This document shows positions 34,916 through 43,218 of a stretch of 64,000 bases of DNA, one piece after another. The stretch is taken from the NCBI RefSeq assembly GCF_036188265.1, contig NZ_CP108093.1, positions 3,299,001 through 3,363,000 of the forward strand, given 5' to 3'. The translations under genes and the position numbers were made by a program. The stretch comes from Streptomyces sp. NBC_00247. GTDB lineage: Bacteria > Actinomycetota > Actinomycetes > Streptomycetales > Streptomycetaceae. Under the pieces are notes generated by a model, which saw only the letters and a program-made list of their open reading frames with translations, was not told the DNA's origin and made no database searches. Each line of letters opens with the position of its first letter. The stretch's first letter is position 1.

Positions 34916-36052
34916 TCAGCCCAGCTTGCGGCGGTCCTCGTCGGACCACTTGGCGGTGTCGCGCGGCTCGACGTACGGCTCCTCGGTCTCGGGATGGCCG
35001 CCGACGATGGCGCGCTCCCGGCTCATCTCGGCGTCGAATTCGAGCCCGAGAAGGGTCGCCAGGTTGGTGATCCACAACCACACCAGGAAGACGATTACCC
35101 CGGCGAGGGCGCCGTACGTCTTGTTGTACGAGGCGAAGTTGGCGACGTACAGCGCGAAGCCCGTCGAGGCGGCCAGCCAGATCAACAGCGCCAGGACGCT
35201 GCCGGGAGAGACCCAACGAAATCCACGCCCACGGGCGTTGGGCGCGGCCCAGTAGAGAATCGCGATCATCAGCGTGACCAGCAGGGCGAGTACCGGCCAC
35301 TTCGCGAGCGACCACACCGTCAGCGCGGTGTCGCCGACGCCCAGGGTGTCGCCCGCCCGGCGGGCGAGGGGGCCGGTGAAGACCACGATCAGCGCGCTGA
35401 TCACCGCCATCACCATCAGGACCACGGTCAGTCCCAGGCGCAACGGCAGTATCTTCCACACCGGGCGCCCCTCGGGGACGTCGTAGACGGCGTTGGAGGA
35501 ACGGATGAACGCCGCGATGTACCCGGACGCCGACCACACCGCAAGCACCAGACCCACGACGGCCATGAGAGAACCGATGCCGCCGTTGTTCTGCAACTGC
35601 TCGACGGCGTCGGTCAGCAGATCACGGGCCGGCCCGGGAGCGAGCTTCTTCACGTTGTCCATGACCTTCTGGGTGGTCGACTCCCCGGCGAGGCCGAGGA
35701 TCGACACCAGCACCAGCAGGGCCGGAAAGAGCGCGAGGATCCCGTAGTAGGTCAGCGAGGCCGCCCGGTCGGCCAACTCGTCGTTCTTGAACTCGTTGAC
35801 CGTCCGCTTCAGCACCGCCCACCACGAGCGCTTGGGCATGTCGGTCGGGGTGTCGGGAGCGTTGGCCTCCACCTCGGGGCCGGGGCCGGCGCTCTCCCCT
35901 TCCTCCCCGGCCGTGCCGTCGCGGGCGGTCTCCTCGCGGGCGGTCTCCTCGCGCTCCCCCGCGTCCGCCCGGGCCTCGGCGCGACGGCGCCCCGCGAGGT
36001 GGTGCCCGGCGGGTTCTTCCTGGTCATGAGGTGGTTCGGGAGTCGGTTCCAT
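34916..36052 (-). CDS. YihY/BrkB family membrane protein
   Basis: ATG 36052 gives 378 residues. The first 70 residues are a hydrophilic acidic tail rich in Glu/Ala/Thr. Six hydrophobic segments follow, with family signatures DRAASLTYYGILALFPALLVLVS and LWLWITNLATLLGLEFDAE. The family was once named ribonuclease BN by mistake; members are membrane proteins of unknown transport or envelope role. The C-terminal tail is polar. The PAP2-type gene follows 54 bases later on the same strand, so they may be cotranscribed. Confidence 0.85.
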   Translation of the reverse strand: MEPTPEPPHDQEEPAGHHLAGRRRAEARADAGEREETAREETARDGTAGEEGESAGPGPEVEANAPDTPTDMPKRSWWAVLKRTVNEFKNDELADRAASLTYYGILALFPALLVLVSILGLAGESTTQKVMDNVKKLAPGPARDLLTDAVEQLQNNGGIGSLMAVVGLVLAVWSASGYIAAFIRSSNAVYDVPEGRPVWKILPLRLGLTVVLMVMAVISALIVVFTGPLARRAGDTLGVGDTALTVWSLAKWPVLALLVTLMIAILYWAAPNARGRGFRWVSPGSVLALLIWLAASTGFALYVANFASYNKTYGALAGVIVFLVWLWITNLATLLGLEFDAEMSRERAIVGGHPETEEPYVEPRDTAKWSDEDRRKLG

Positions 36053-36138
36053 GACCCCACGAATGTCCGCATCGCGGAATCGGAAACGATTTCGCGTCCA
36101 TTCCGGTGGGGGAGCCGGTCGCCGGGACGGTACGGCAT

Positions 36139-36170
36139 CGCCCCGCCCGCCGGAGAAGGCGGACGGGGCG
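36139..36170 (-). terminator. hairpin near the exoprotein gene end
   Basis: A 13-bp stem with one mismatch (36139-36151 with 36158-36170) and a 6-nt loop lies 106 bases beyond the stop of the propeller exoprotein gene and 86 bases upstream of the BrkB-type start. Confidence 0.55.
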
Positions 36171-36275
36171 AACGAGACCGACGGGTCCACGGGGGCTTCG
36201 AAAGCTTCGGTACTCCGGGCCTCCGACGGGAGCGACGTCCGCAGGACGGACTCCCGCAGCGCGGCGAGCGCGCGA

Positions 36276-38288
36276 TCAGTTGGTGACGTACATGTACTTC
36301 CAGGCGCTGTAGGCCGTCGAGTTCACGGCGTCACCGGAGTAGTCGGCACCCCTGATGTACGCGGACCGGATACGGAACTTGAATCCGACGGAACCCGCCC
36401 CCGGCTTGCCCAGGTTGACGATCGTCTTGCCCGCCGAGTCCAGCTTGAAGTACTGCGAGTCGCCGCTGCGCCAGGCGCCGGCGTAGTACACCTGGATGTC
36501 CATCCGCTGCTTGCGGCCCGGGTAGGCGTTGATCGCGGTGTGGAACCAGGGCGTCGACGTCTTGTGGACCCAGTAGTAGTTCGTCGCGCCGATCTTGCCC
36601 GTCTTGTAGTACTTGGACATGGCCGTGACGACCTTGGCCCGGCCCCCCGACCAGACCATGACGGTCTTGGCCGCGGTCCGCGCGTCGCCGTCGTACACGG
36701 CGTAGACGACCGAGTCCCGGTACATGGTCAGGGTGCCGGAGAGCTTGCCCGCGCTGTTGACCGTGCCGGACTTGAGCAGGTACTTGCCCTTGCCGTCCCC
36801 GGCACGGTCCGCGTAGAGCTTCACCGTGCGGTTCTTGTACGTCTTGCCGAGGACCGCGGTGAAGGCGACCGGCTGCCCGTAGGCGAACACCTTCTTGTTG
36901 TTGTTCACCGTGAGCGTGACCGCGGTCCGGGACACCGCGACGACGTCGGAGCCGCTCGCCGGGGAGTGCGTGGCGTCGCCCGCGTACGCGACCTTGTACG
37001 TCACGTTGCCGCCGGCCGAGGTGGTGTCGGCGAAGGAGAACGCACCGCCCGCCTTGGTGACGACCGCGGGCAGCACCTTGCCCTTGGGGTATTCGAGGTC
37101 GGTGCGCGTCACGGTCAGCTTGGTCCCGACGGGGATCGCCACACTCGCGGTGATCTTGCCGGTGACGGTCAGGGCCTTGCCGCGCGTCGCGGTCGCGGGC
37201 GCGTTGACGGTGAGCGTCGGGAGCGACCTGTTCGGGTCGGTGAGCACACGCAGTGTGTAGACGTTGTCGCTGTTCACCGACACGGCGAAGAGCCGACTGC
37301 CGTCGGGCGCCCACGTGAGGGCTCCGTCGGCCAGAGTGTCACCGCCGCTGCTGGCCCCCGTGTTGGGGAAGTCGTACTCACGGACGGGCGTGGTGGCGCC
37401 CTGCCGGTAGACGTGCACGTCCGGGCCGTACCAGGAGGAGGTACCCGCCGCGACGGTACCGTCCGGGGCGATGGCCACACCGCTGCCGTAGTCGCCCGAG
37501 GGGTAGCGGCCGACCTCGGAGAGGTCGGTGGTGGAGTACGCCGGGTGGGCGTACGGGTATCCGCTCGCCGTCACGACCTGCGTGCCGTCCGGCGAGACCG
37601 CGAGCTGGTCGAAGAAACTCCCCTCGACGGACTTGTTCGCGCCCAGGACCGCGGTCCCGCCCGAGACGTCGTACACCGCGAGAATGCCTGCGGAGGTGCT
37701 CTCCTCCCCTGCGACGAGCACACCCGAGTCGGGGTCCGACGCCAGCACGGGCGCCGTGTAGAACGAGGCGTTTCCGTCCTGGTCCAGGGTCACGACGGGC
37801 TCCGGGCCGGAAAGGTCCAGAGAACCGATCGCTCCGTCGGGGGCCGCGCCGTAGGAGAACCACAGCTTGCCTCCGGCCGGCGCGAGGTCGCGCGGTCGGT
37901 CGGCGCCGCCCAGGTCGTAACTCGCGCTCACCGTGTAGGTGGACGTCTCCACGGAGACGATCCGGTCCGCGCCCGCCACGGCCGCGTAGATGTGACCGGA
38001 GTCCTCGGAGAGCGCCAGGCCGTCCACGCCCGTCAGGCCGGCGAGCGTGGCGACCGCGGTGCCCGCGTAGTCGGTGACGACGATCTTGCCGGCTGTCGGG
38101 TCCGATATGTAGACCCGCTGGTGGACGCCGTCCACCACGACGTCTCCAGCGGACTTCAGGGAGAGAACCTTCGCGGTGTCGGCCGCGGCCGAACCGGCCG
38201 TCACGACGCTCAACGTCGCGGAACTGAAAAGAACCGCGAGCGCCGTCGCAGTCGTGATCACGCGTCTGCGCTTCTGTCTGCGCACCAT
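36276..38288 (-). CDS. secreted beta-propeller/Ig-like exoprotein
   Basis: ATG 38288 gives 670 residues. The signal peptide is RRQKRRRVITTATALAVLF ending near GSAAA-DT. Residues about 35-360 are a YVTN-type beta-propeller with repeated blades (VVVDGVHQRVYISDPTAG, LALSEDSGHIYAAVAG, LAVSPDGTQVVTASG, VAIAPDGTVAAGTSS). Two Ig-like modules follow (LTVNAPATATRGKALTVTG; VTLTVNNNKKVFAYG). The last 150 residues, rich in Tyr and Trp (YYKTGKIGATNYYWVHKTS), form another beta domain. No catalytic site is seen. Probably an adhesive or envelope-associated protein of vegetative or aerial mycelium. Confidence 0.8.
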   Translation of the reverse strand: MVRRQKRRRVITTATALAVLFSSATLSVVTAGSAAADTAKVLSLKSAGDVVVDGVHQRVYISDPTAGKIVVTDYAGTAVATLAGLTGVDGLALSEDSGHIYAAVAGADRIVSVETSTYTVSASYDLGGADRPRDLAPAGGKLWFSYGAAPDGAIGSLDLSGPEPVVTLDQDGNASFYTAPVLASDPDSGVLVAGEESTSAGILAVYDVSGGTAVLGANKSVEGSFFDQLAVSPDGTQVVTASGYPYAHPAYSTTDLSEVGRYPSGDYGSGVAIAPDGTVAAGTSSWYGPDVHVYRQGATTPVREYDFPNTGASSGGDTLADGALTWAPDGSRLFAVSVNSDNVYTLRVLTDPNRSLPTLTVNAPATATRGKALTVTGKITASVAIPVGTKLTVTRTDLEYPKGKVLPAVVTKAGGAFSFADTTSAGGNVTYKVAYAGDATHSPASGSDVVAVSRTAVTLTVNNNKKVFAYGQPVAFTAVLGKTYKNRTVKLYADRAGDGKGKYLLKSGTVNSAGKLSGTLTMYRDSVVYAVYDGDARTAAKTVMVWSGGRAKVVTAMSKYYKTGKIGATNYYWVHKTSTPWFHTAINAYPGRKQRMDIQVYYAGAWRSGDSQYFKLDSAGKTIVNLGKPGAGSVGFKFRIRSAYIRGADYSGDAVNSTAYSAWKYMYVTN

Positions 38289-38386
38289 GATCAAACCCCC
38301 CCGGGGTGAAGAAAGTGTGTAAGCGTTGCCGCTGACGCGCAGCCTATGCGACCCCTGTGACAACTGAGCACCGGTATACCGCGAGA

Positions 38387-38451
38387 GCCCCAACGATGTT
38401 CGTCACACCCTGCGAAACCGCAACCCCGTTGGCTGTGACGCTCGTTGGGGC
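38387..38451. repeat. two-tier inverted repeat upstream of exoprotein gene
   Basis: Outer arms GCCCCAACGA (38387-38396) and TCGTTGGGGC (38442-38451) are perfect, and inner arms GTCACA (38402-38407) and TGTGAC (38434-38439) are also perfect. Another TGTGAC lies at 38356. It could be a regulatory operator or a cruciform in the divergent region. Confidence 0.6.
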
Positions 38452-38512
38452 CTGAAGGCCTGATGTCCGTTTTCCGCCGGCACTCCGGGTCACGCGCCGG
38501 AATCCTCGTCCC

Positions 38513-39013
38513 GTGAACACCACCTACGAAGTGCGGGCCATCGCCCCCACCGTCCTGGACCAGCTCCGCCGACGGGACGACGCGGGCCACACCCGGACCG
38601 CGGCCACCGACCCGGAGGGCGGCGCCCCACTGCGGTGCTGCCTCGGCCGGAGCAAGGCCGGCGAGCGCATCGTGCTCGTCTCGTACGCCCCGCTGCGCCG
38701 CTGGGCCCAGGAGACCGGCGCCGAACCAGGACCGTACGACGAATGCGGCCCGGTCTTCATCCATGCGGACGACTGCGGCGGCCCCACCTCCGGGGCCGGC
38801 TACCCGGCCGAACTCCACGGGCCGCTCCGCACACTTCGGCTCTACGACGCCCGGGGGCACATCCTCGGCGGACACCTCGTCGAACTGCCGCGCGAACGGG
38901 CGGGGGAGATGGACCACGCCCTGCGCGAGGTCTTCGCGGACCGGGCCGTGGCAGTGGTGCACGTACGGGCGGTGGAGTTCGGGTGCTTCATGGCGGAGGT
39001 ACGGCGGGGGTAG
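38513..39013 (+). CDS. DUF1203 protein
   Basis: 166 residues from GTG 38513. The sequence follows the DUF1203 pattern: a ligand-like IVLVSYAPLRRW segment, CGPVFIHADDC, then LRLYDARGHILGGHLVE and VHVRAVEFGCF. Conserved Cys and His residues suggest metal binding or catalysis, but no activity is established for the family. Soluble, no signal peptide. It starts an accessory-looking cluster on the plus strand. Confidence 0.82.
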   Translation: MNTTYEVRAIAPTVLDQLRRRDDAGHTRTAATDPEGGAPLRCCLGRSKAGERIVLVSYAPLRRWAQETGAEPGPYDECGPVFIHADDCGGPTSGAGYPAELHGPLRTLRLYDARGHILGGHLVELPRERAGEMDHALREVFADRAVAVVHVRAVEFGCFMAEVRRG

Positions 39014-39117
39014 CGCCTCGGACCCCGTGCTGCCGCGCGCGGGGGAGAAAGGATGCGGCAGATTCGGATCGCCCGGGTACCCTCACCCGCATTCCCGATG
39101 AGAGCGAGACCCGGACC

Positions 39118-39432
39118 GTGTCCGATCACTGCTGCGAGACGATGACCCGGTACGCGAGCGCGGACTGCGACCAGCACGACGACCCCTTCGCCTGCCCGGA
39201 CACGCTGATCAGTTTCGACGCCCGGTTCCAGGAGTACGGGCTGATCATCCACGACGGGGGCACCTCGGCGAGCACCATCGACTTCTGTCCCTGGTGCGGA
39301 CGACGCCTCCCGGAATCCCAGCGCGACCGCTGGTTCGACGAGTTGGAACGACTCGGGGTCGATCCGGGGGAGGACGAGATCCCCGCCGCGTACCAGAACG
39401 ACCGCTGGCTCGCCCTCCCGTCGCGAGACTGA
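39118..39432 (+). CDS. small CxxC protein, DUF6980-like
   Basis: GTG 39118 gives 104 residues. It has a Cys-rich N-terminus (SDHCCETMTRYASADCDQH), then FDARFQEYGLIIHDGG and a zinc-ribbon-like DFCPWCGRRLPES. The domain resembles a family (DUF6980) found near SMI1/KNR4 immunity-type genes; I am moderately sure. A function in toxin immunity is suggested only by the adjacent SMI1/KNR4 gene. Confidence 0.65.
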   Translation: MSDHCCETMTRYASADCDQHDDPFACPDTLISFDARFQEYGLIIHDGGTSASTIDFCPWCGRRLPESQRDRWFDELERLGVDPGEDEIPAAYQNDRWLALPSRD

Positions 39433-39582
39433 GCGGCGAACCGCGTCAGACGGACGGGTTGCAGTCTCCGGAGTACCGCAGGTTCGCATGCGTGTACTGG
39501 CCGCTCGAAGCTTGCCGGCCTGAACGCCAACCCGGCGGCACGGCCGGTGAGCGACGATCAAGCTGTTGTCAGCCGCTGGTTC

Positions 39583-39595
39583 TAAGGTCGGCCCT
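39583..39595 (+). promoter_or_regulatory. -10 element for leaderless SMI1/KNR4 gene
   Basis: TAAGGT at 39583-39588 lies exactly 7 nt before ATG 39596, with no Shine-Dalgarno sequence between. Confidence 0.55.
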
Positions 39596-40741
39596 ATGGC
39601 ATCAGACAAGGTCCAGGACTCATGGACTCGCATCGACGCGTGGCTGCGCGAGCACGCGCCCCGCACTTTCGCCACGCTTGGGCCGCCTGCAGGCGGCGAG
39701 GAGATCGCAGCAGCGCAACAGGATCTGGGAGTCACCTTTCCTCCGGACCTGGTCGCTTCACTCCTCCGGCACAACGGGGCGCTGGAGGGACCTGAGGCTT
39801 TCCGCTTCAGCACGGGCGACCGGCTGCTCGGAGTGAGCGGAATCCTCGGGGACACCGGGTTCATGCGCGGCATCGACCAGGGCCGCGACGGGGAGACCGA
39901 GGACTACTGGCTCCACGATTACGTGAAGTTCGGTTCTTACGACGTGACGTCGGACGGTCTTCTGATGGATTGCCGTACCGGGCGGGACTCCTTCGGTGTG
40001 ATCGGACGGTTCTTCGACGAGACCGGTTCCAGTTTCGGGCAGGCCGACTCGTTGGGTGAGTATCTGGCCGAACTGGCCGGCACGCTTGAGCGCGGCAAGG
40101 ACGCTGGTGTCGTCACCTTCAACGGCCGGCTGTTCTGGGAGGCGTGTCCGCCTGCCAGGCCGCAGTACAGTGCCGACGAGCCCCTTCCCGCACCGGATGC
40201 GCAGCTGCAAGAGCTGGATCTGTCCTACAGTCCCACCGACCTCCTCCACGTGAGCCACCTGGACGGGCATGAGGAACTCGGTGCGTTGATCGCAGTTCTG
40301 CCGTACGAGCAGGTGGTCGACGCCGCGCGTAAGCAACTGCGCAGACTGGCGGTCGAAACGGGTCTGAACAACTACCCGGAGGTCAACGCAGCGCTGGACG
40401 CGTGGGAGTGCGGTGTGGCCCTGCCGCAGCCTGACCAGACCGGCCCGCTCGCCTTGCGACTCCGCGCGGTGCTCGCACAGGCCGACACCGGCCAAGACCA
40501 CACGCGCAGGTGGGCCGCGGAGAAGATAGCCCTCGGGATCTGGGGGTCCCCGTACAGGTCCGTGTGCGAGAGCGCGGAGACCCGGAGCCACCTCACTCTC
40601 GACTGGCGCGCGGATCTGCATGCGGACCTGGGTAATCAGCCCCTGCCACCGATACCTGACGACCGATTCTGGGGGGCGCTGCGCAACCCCGCCATCGACT
40701 CCAGTTGGTACGCGGCCCAGTACAGCCAAGATCAGGACTGA
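39596..40741 (+). CDS. SMI1/KNR4 family protein
   Basis: 381 residues. The N-terminal 170 residues form an SMI1/KNR4 fold (WTRIDAWLREHAPRTFATLGPP, AAAQQDLGVTFPPDLVASLLRHNG, YWLHDYVKFGSYDVTSDGLLMDCR). The rest is a region of unknown type with LGALIAVLPYEQVVDAARKQL and a Trp-rich C-terminus. The superfamily supplies many immunity proteins to contact-dependent and polymorphic toxins and also occurs as orphan copies. No toxin is adjacent. Codon use is visibly less GC-biased at third positions than in neighbours, consistent with horizontal gain. Confidence 0.8.
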   Translation: MASDKVQDSWTRIDAWLREHAPRTFATLGPPAGGEEIAAAQQDLGVTFPPDLVASLLRHNGALEGPEAFRFSTGDRLLGVSGILGDTGFMRGIDQGRDGETEDYWLHDYVKFGSYDVTSDGLLMDCRTGRDSFGVIGRFFDETGSSFGQADSLGEYLAELAGTLERGKDAGVVTFNGRLFWEACPPARPQYSADEPLPAPDAQLQELDLSYSPTDLLHVSHLDGHEELGALIAVLPYEQVVDAARKQLRRLAVETGLNNYPEVNAALDAWECGVALPQPDQTGPLALRLRAVLAQADTGQDHTRRWAAEKIALGIWGSPYRSVCESAETRSHLTLDWRADLHADLGNQPLPPIPDDRFWGALRNPAIDSSWYAAQYSQDQD

Positions 40742-40782
40742 CCCCATGGGTTTCGGTTCCGCGTGCGTGCTTCATGTGGCGG

Positions 40783-41025
40783 TCATCGCCGGACGAAGCG
40801 CTCACTAAGGATCTTCAGCGCCGCCGCTCCAGCGTCAGGATGGCCTTGACGATGGACCGGGTCGGCGGCGAAGGCCGCCCAGGTGGCGGGGGCCACGACG
40901 AGGACGGGGCCATCGGGGCGCTTGGAGTCACGGACAGCCACGGAGCCGGGGACGTTGCGGGCCACCTCGACGCACTCGCCATCTCCGCTGCTATAGCTGG
41001 ACTTGACGAAATCGAAGTGGGGCAC
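40783..41025 (-). CDS. DUF397 protein
   Basis: GTG 41025, eight bases after AGGAG, gives 80 residues with the signature FVKSSYSSGDGECVEVARN and VRDSKRPDGPVLVVAPATWAAF. DUF397 proteins are small acidic proteins encoded with WhiJ-type XRE regulators in Streptomyces, where they antagonise or modulate the regulator. The gene starts 2 bases after the XRE gene ends, so translation is coupled. Confidence 0.92.
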   Translation of the reverse strand: MPHFDFVKSSYSSGDGECVEVARNVPGSVAVRDSKRPDGPVLVVAPATWAAFAADPVHRQGHPDAGAAALKILSERFVRR

Positions 41026-41027
41026 AG

Positions 41028-41906
41028 CTACAGCTCCTTGCGAATACGCTCTATGAGAGCGATGGAATCGCGGGGAGCGAGTCCGCTTCTTGCAATGCGG
41101 CCGAACGTGACGTTGTGGCGGGTGGCGTCCGTCTCGCTCTCCAACCACAGCGTAGACGACGTGGTGTCCATGTAAACCACGTCCAACGCCCCTGGTTCGG
41201 CGAAGGAAACCACGCTGAATGCGCTGGTCATCCCCGGATGGGACCCCGCCAGGAACGGGACAACCTGCACAGTGACATTTGGCTCCGCCGACGCTTCGGC
41301 AAGGCGGGCAAGTTGAGTACGCATCACCTCGCGTCCCCCGACCAACTGGCGCAGCGCGCCCTCTCCGATGATGGCCCACAGCGCGAGGGGCTGATCATCC
41401 GCCAGACGAGCCTGCCGAGCCACCTTCGCTTCGACGAAGCGCTCGATCTCTTCCGGCTCCCGCCACTCAGCATTGCCCACCGCGAGGGCCCGCGCATAGT
41501 CCGGCGTCTGCAACAGGCCGGGAACAAAAGCGCCTTGCCAGGTGCGGATGCCGGTAGCGATGTCCTCCAGCGCCACGTACTCGACCAGCGACCGCAGCTC
41601 CGGATACTGGTTCCACCAGCCCTTCGCCTTGCGGCGCTCCCGGTCGAGCCCGGCCAGCTCCATCAAGCGGCCGACGAGCCTCGCGTCGTCGGCGCCGTAG
41701 AACTCGCACAGGGTGCGGATGTCCGGGTCCCGCATCGGGACCCATCCGCGCTCCATTTTCACGATCTTCGAGTTGGTAGCACTGATCGTCTGCGCGGCCT
41801 GCTGCTGTGTTTTGCCCGACGCGTCCCGCAGGCGAAGCAGCTCGCTACCGAGCCTTCGGCCCAGCACGGTTGAGGTCCGGTTCCCGAGTTGGGTTGCTCG
41901 ATTCAC
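41028..41906 (-). CDS. WhiJ-type XRE regulator with DUF5753
   Basis: GTG 41906 gives 292 residues. The N-terminal helix-turn-helix (GSELLRLRDASGKTQQQAAQTISATNSKIVKME) is followed by a DUF5753 effector domain of about 180 residues (WQGAFVPGLLQTPDYARAL, LADDQPLALWAIIGEGALRQLVGG, VQVVPFLAGSHPGM). This family controls development and antibiotic production in Streptomyces, usually in trios with DUF397 and ATP-binding genes, as here. A longer form from GTG 41936 is possible. A near-perfect 16-bp palindrome lies 50 bases upstream. Confidence 0.9.
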   Translation of the reverse strand: MNRATQLGNRTSTVLGRRLGSELLRLRDASGKTQQQAAQTISATNSKIVKMERGWVPMRDPDIRTLCEFYGADDARLVGRLMELAGLDRERRKAKGWWNQYPELRSLVEYVALEDIATGIRTWQGAFVPGLLQTPDYARALAVGNAEWREPEEIERFVEAKVARQARLADDQPLALWAIIGEGALRQLVGGREVMRTQLARLAEASAEPNVTVQVVPFLAGSHPGMTSAFSVVSFAEPGALDVVYMDTTSSTLWLESETDATRHNVTFGRIARSGLAPRDSIALIERIRKEL

Positions 41907-41956
41907 AAGACAAGTGTGGCGGCCGGCCCAGTCCACGTCGACAACGATCCCCCGTT

Positions 41957-41972
41957 GGGGACAATTGTCTCC
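41957..41972. promoter_or_regulatory. palindromic operator candidate of the whiJ-type locus
   Basis: GGGGACAATTGTCTCC is palindromic except for one pair. It lies in the 231-bp divergent region between the XRE gene and the ATP-binding gene. Related GACAA half-sites occur at about 41937 and 41908. A possible plus-strand promoter lies just beyond: TTGTGC at 41980-41985 and TACGTT at 42004-42009 with 18-bp spacing. Confidence 0.55.
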
Positions 41973-42137
41973 GTTTCACTTGTGCCCAGACTCCTGGGGT
42001 CGCTACGTTCAGTGCTCCACCGCTCGCTCAGCGGAGCCGCCCGGCGGAAGTGCACCGTCCTGCCCTGCGCCGGATACCTCCCGGCCCCGGCGCCGGCTCG
42101 GCATCGCCACCGCCCGTTTCCACGGAGGTACGTGTCC

Positions 42138-42587
42138 ATGACGCCCGCCCAGGAAATCCCCGCCCCCGAACCCGTTCTCCATGAGGACGTGCTCAGCTAC
42201 CCGCCCACACCCGGCAGCGTCCGGCGCAGCCGGCACAGGGCCGCGCGGCTCGTCGTGGAGTGGGGGTACGGCGACCTGGCCGACGATGTGGGCCTGCTGG
42301 TGAGCGAGTTGGCCACCAACGCGGTGCTGCACGGCGCTCTGCGGGGCCGCCTCTTCCGTGTGCGGCTCCTGATCACCGCGACCGCCGTGCGGATCGAGGT
42401 CAGCGACCCGCGGTCGGAACGGCTCCCCGACACCCGCGAGCCCGTCGACACCGACTGCTACGGGCGGGGGCTGCTGATCGTGGCGCACATCGCCGACAGG
42501 TGGGGCATCGAGCACCGCACGGTCGGCAAGACGGTGTTCGCCGAGATGTCCCTCGTACGCGAGTCCGGTCCCGCTCTGCTCCCGTAA
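42138..42587 (+). CDS. anti-sigma-type ATP-binding protein
   Basis: 149 residues from ATG 42138, eight bases after GGAGGT. It is a stand-alone HATPase_c_2 (SpoIIAB/RsbW-like) domain: N-box LLVSELATNAVLHGAL, G1 region VSDPRSERLPD and G2 region YGRGLLIVAHIADRWG. Such proteins are the third member of WhiJ-type trios and may act as kinases or sequestering factors; the partner is unknown. It is divergent from the XRE gene. Confidence 0.9.
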   Translation: MTPAQEIPAPEPVLHEDVLSYPPTPGSVRRSRHRAARLVVEWGYGDLADDVGLLVSELATNAVLHGALRGRLFRVRLLITATAVRIEVSDPRSERLPDTREPVDTDCYGRGLLIVAHIADRWGIEHRTVGKTVFAEMSLVRESGPALLP

Positions 42588-42658
42588 GTCCACGCGAACC
42601 CCCGCGAGCCCTCGCGCACACCACCAGGCGTACCGGCCCCACGGCTCGACCAGCGTTC

Positions 42659-43135
42659 ATGACGGACAACGCCGAGATGGATCGGCCGAGAATCCGTGTG
42701 GCCGCGTACGTGGTCAGACACCGCGCGACCCCCGAACTCCTGGTCTTCGACCACGTGGGTGTCCCGGAGGCGGGCACCCAAGTCCCTGCCGGCGGGGTCG
42801 GGGCGGGCGCAGGACTGGAGGAAGCGGTCCTCCGGGAAGTCGCCGAGGAAACAGGTCTGTCGACGGCGACGGTGGTGGGGCGAATCGCCGTGGAGGACAA
42901 GCCTCACCCCGACACGGGACAGCCGCGTCGGACCAGCTTCTTCTCACTTCAGGTACCCGCCGACACCCCGGATGTCCGGGAACACCACGTGCACGGCGAC
43001 GGGGGTGATGCCGGCCTCGTGTTCCGCTGCCGGTTCCTCGCGCTTCCCCTCCGGCAGCCGCTCGCCGACGATCAGGACGTCTGGCTCGACCGCGTCGACC
43101 CGCGCTGGACCGCCGTCACCAGGAAGCCCCGGTAG
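42659..43135 (+). CDS. NUDIX hydrolase-like protein
   Basis: 158 residues from ATG 42659. The Nudix box reads GGVGAGAGLEEAVLREVAEETG. The catalytic REVAEETG part (residues 59-66) is intact, but the usual first Glu of the Gx5E motif is Ala51. Metal-dependent hydrolysis of nucleoside diphosphate derivatives is the family reaction; the substrate is unknown and reduced activity is possible because of the altered box. It lies 71 bases after the ATP-binding gene on the same strand. Confidence 0.82.
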   Translation: MTDNAEMDRPRIRVAAYVVRHRATPELLVFDHVGVPEAGTQVPAGGVGAGAGLEEAVLREVAEETGLSTATVVGRIAVEDKPHPDTGQPRRTSFFSLQVPADTPDVREHHVHGDGGDAGLVFRCRFLALPLRQPLADDQDVWLDRVDPRWTAVTRKPR

Positions 43136-43163
43136 CGCCTCCCCCGGGGGCGCCCCCGGAAGC

Positions 43164-43203
43164 AGAGGTGGGCCCGCACACTGCTGCGTGCGGGCCCACC
43201 TCT
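43164..43203. terminator. strong bidirectional terminator
   Basis: A perfect 16-bp stem (43164-43179 with 43188-43203) with an 8-nt loop separates the convergent NUDIX gene and bkdC. Confidence 0.88.
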
Positions 43204-43218
43204 TACATGTATGAGCGG

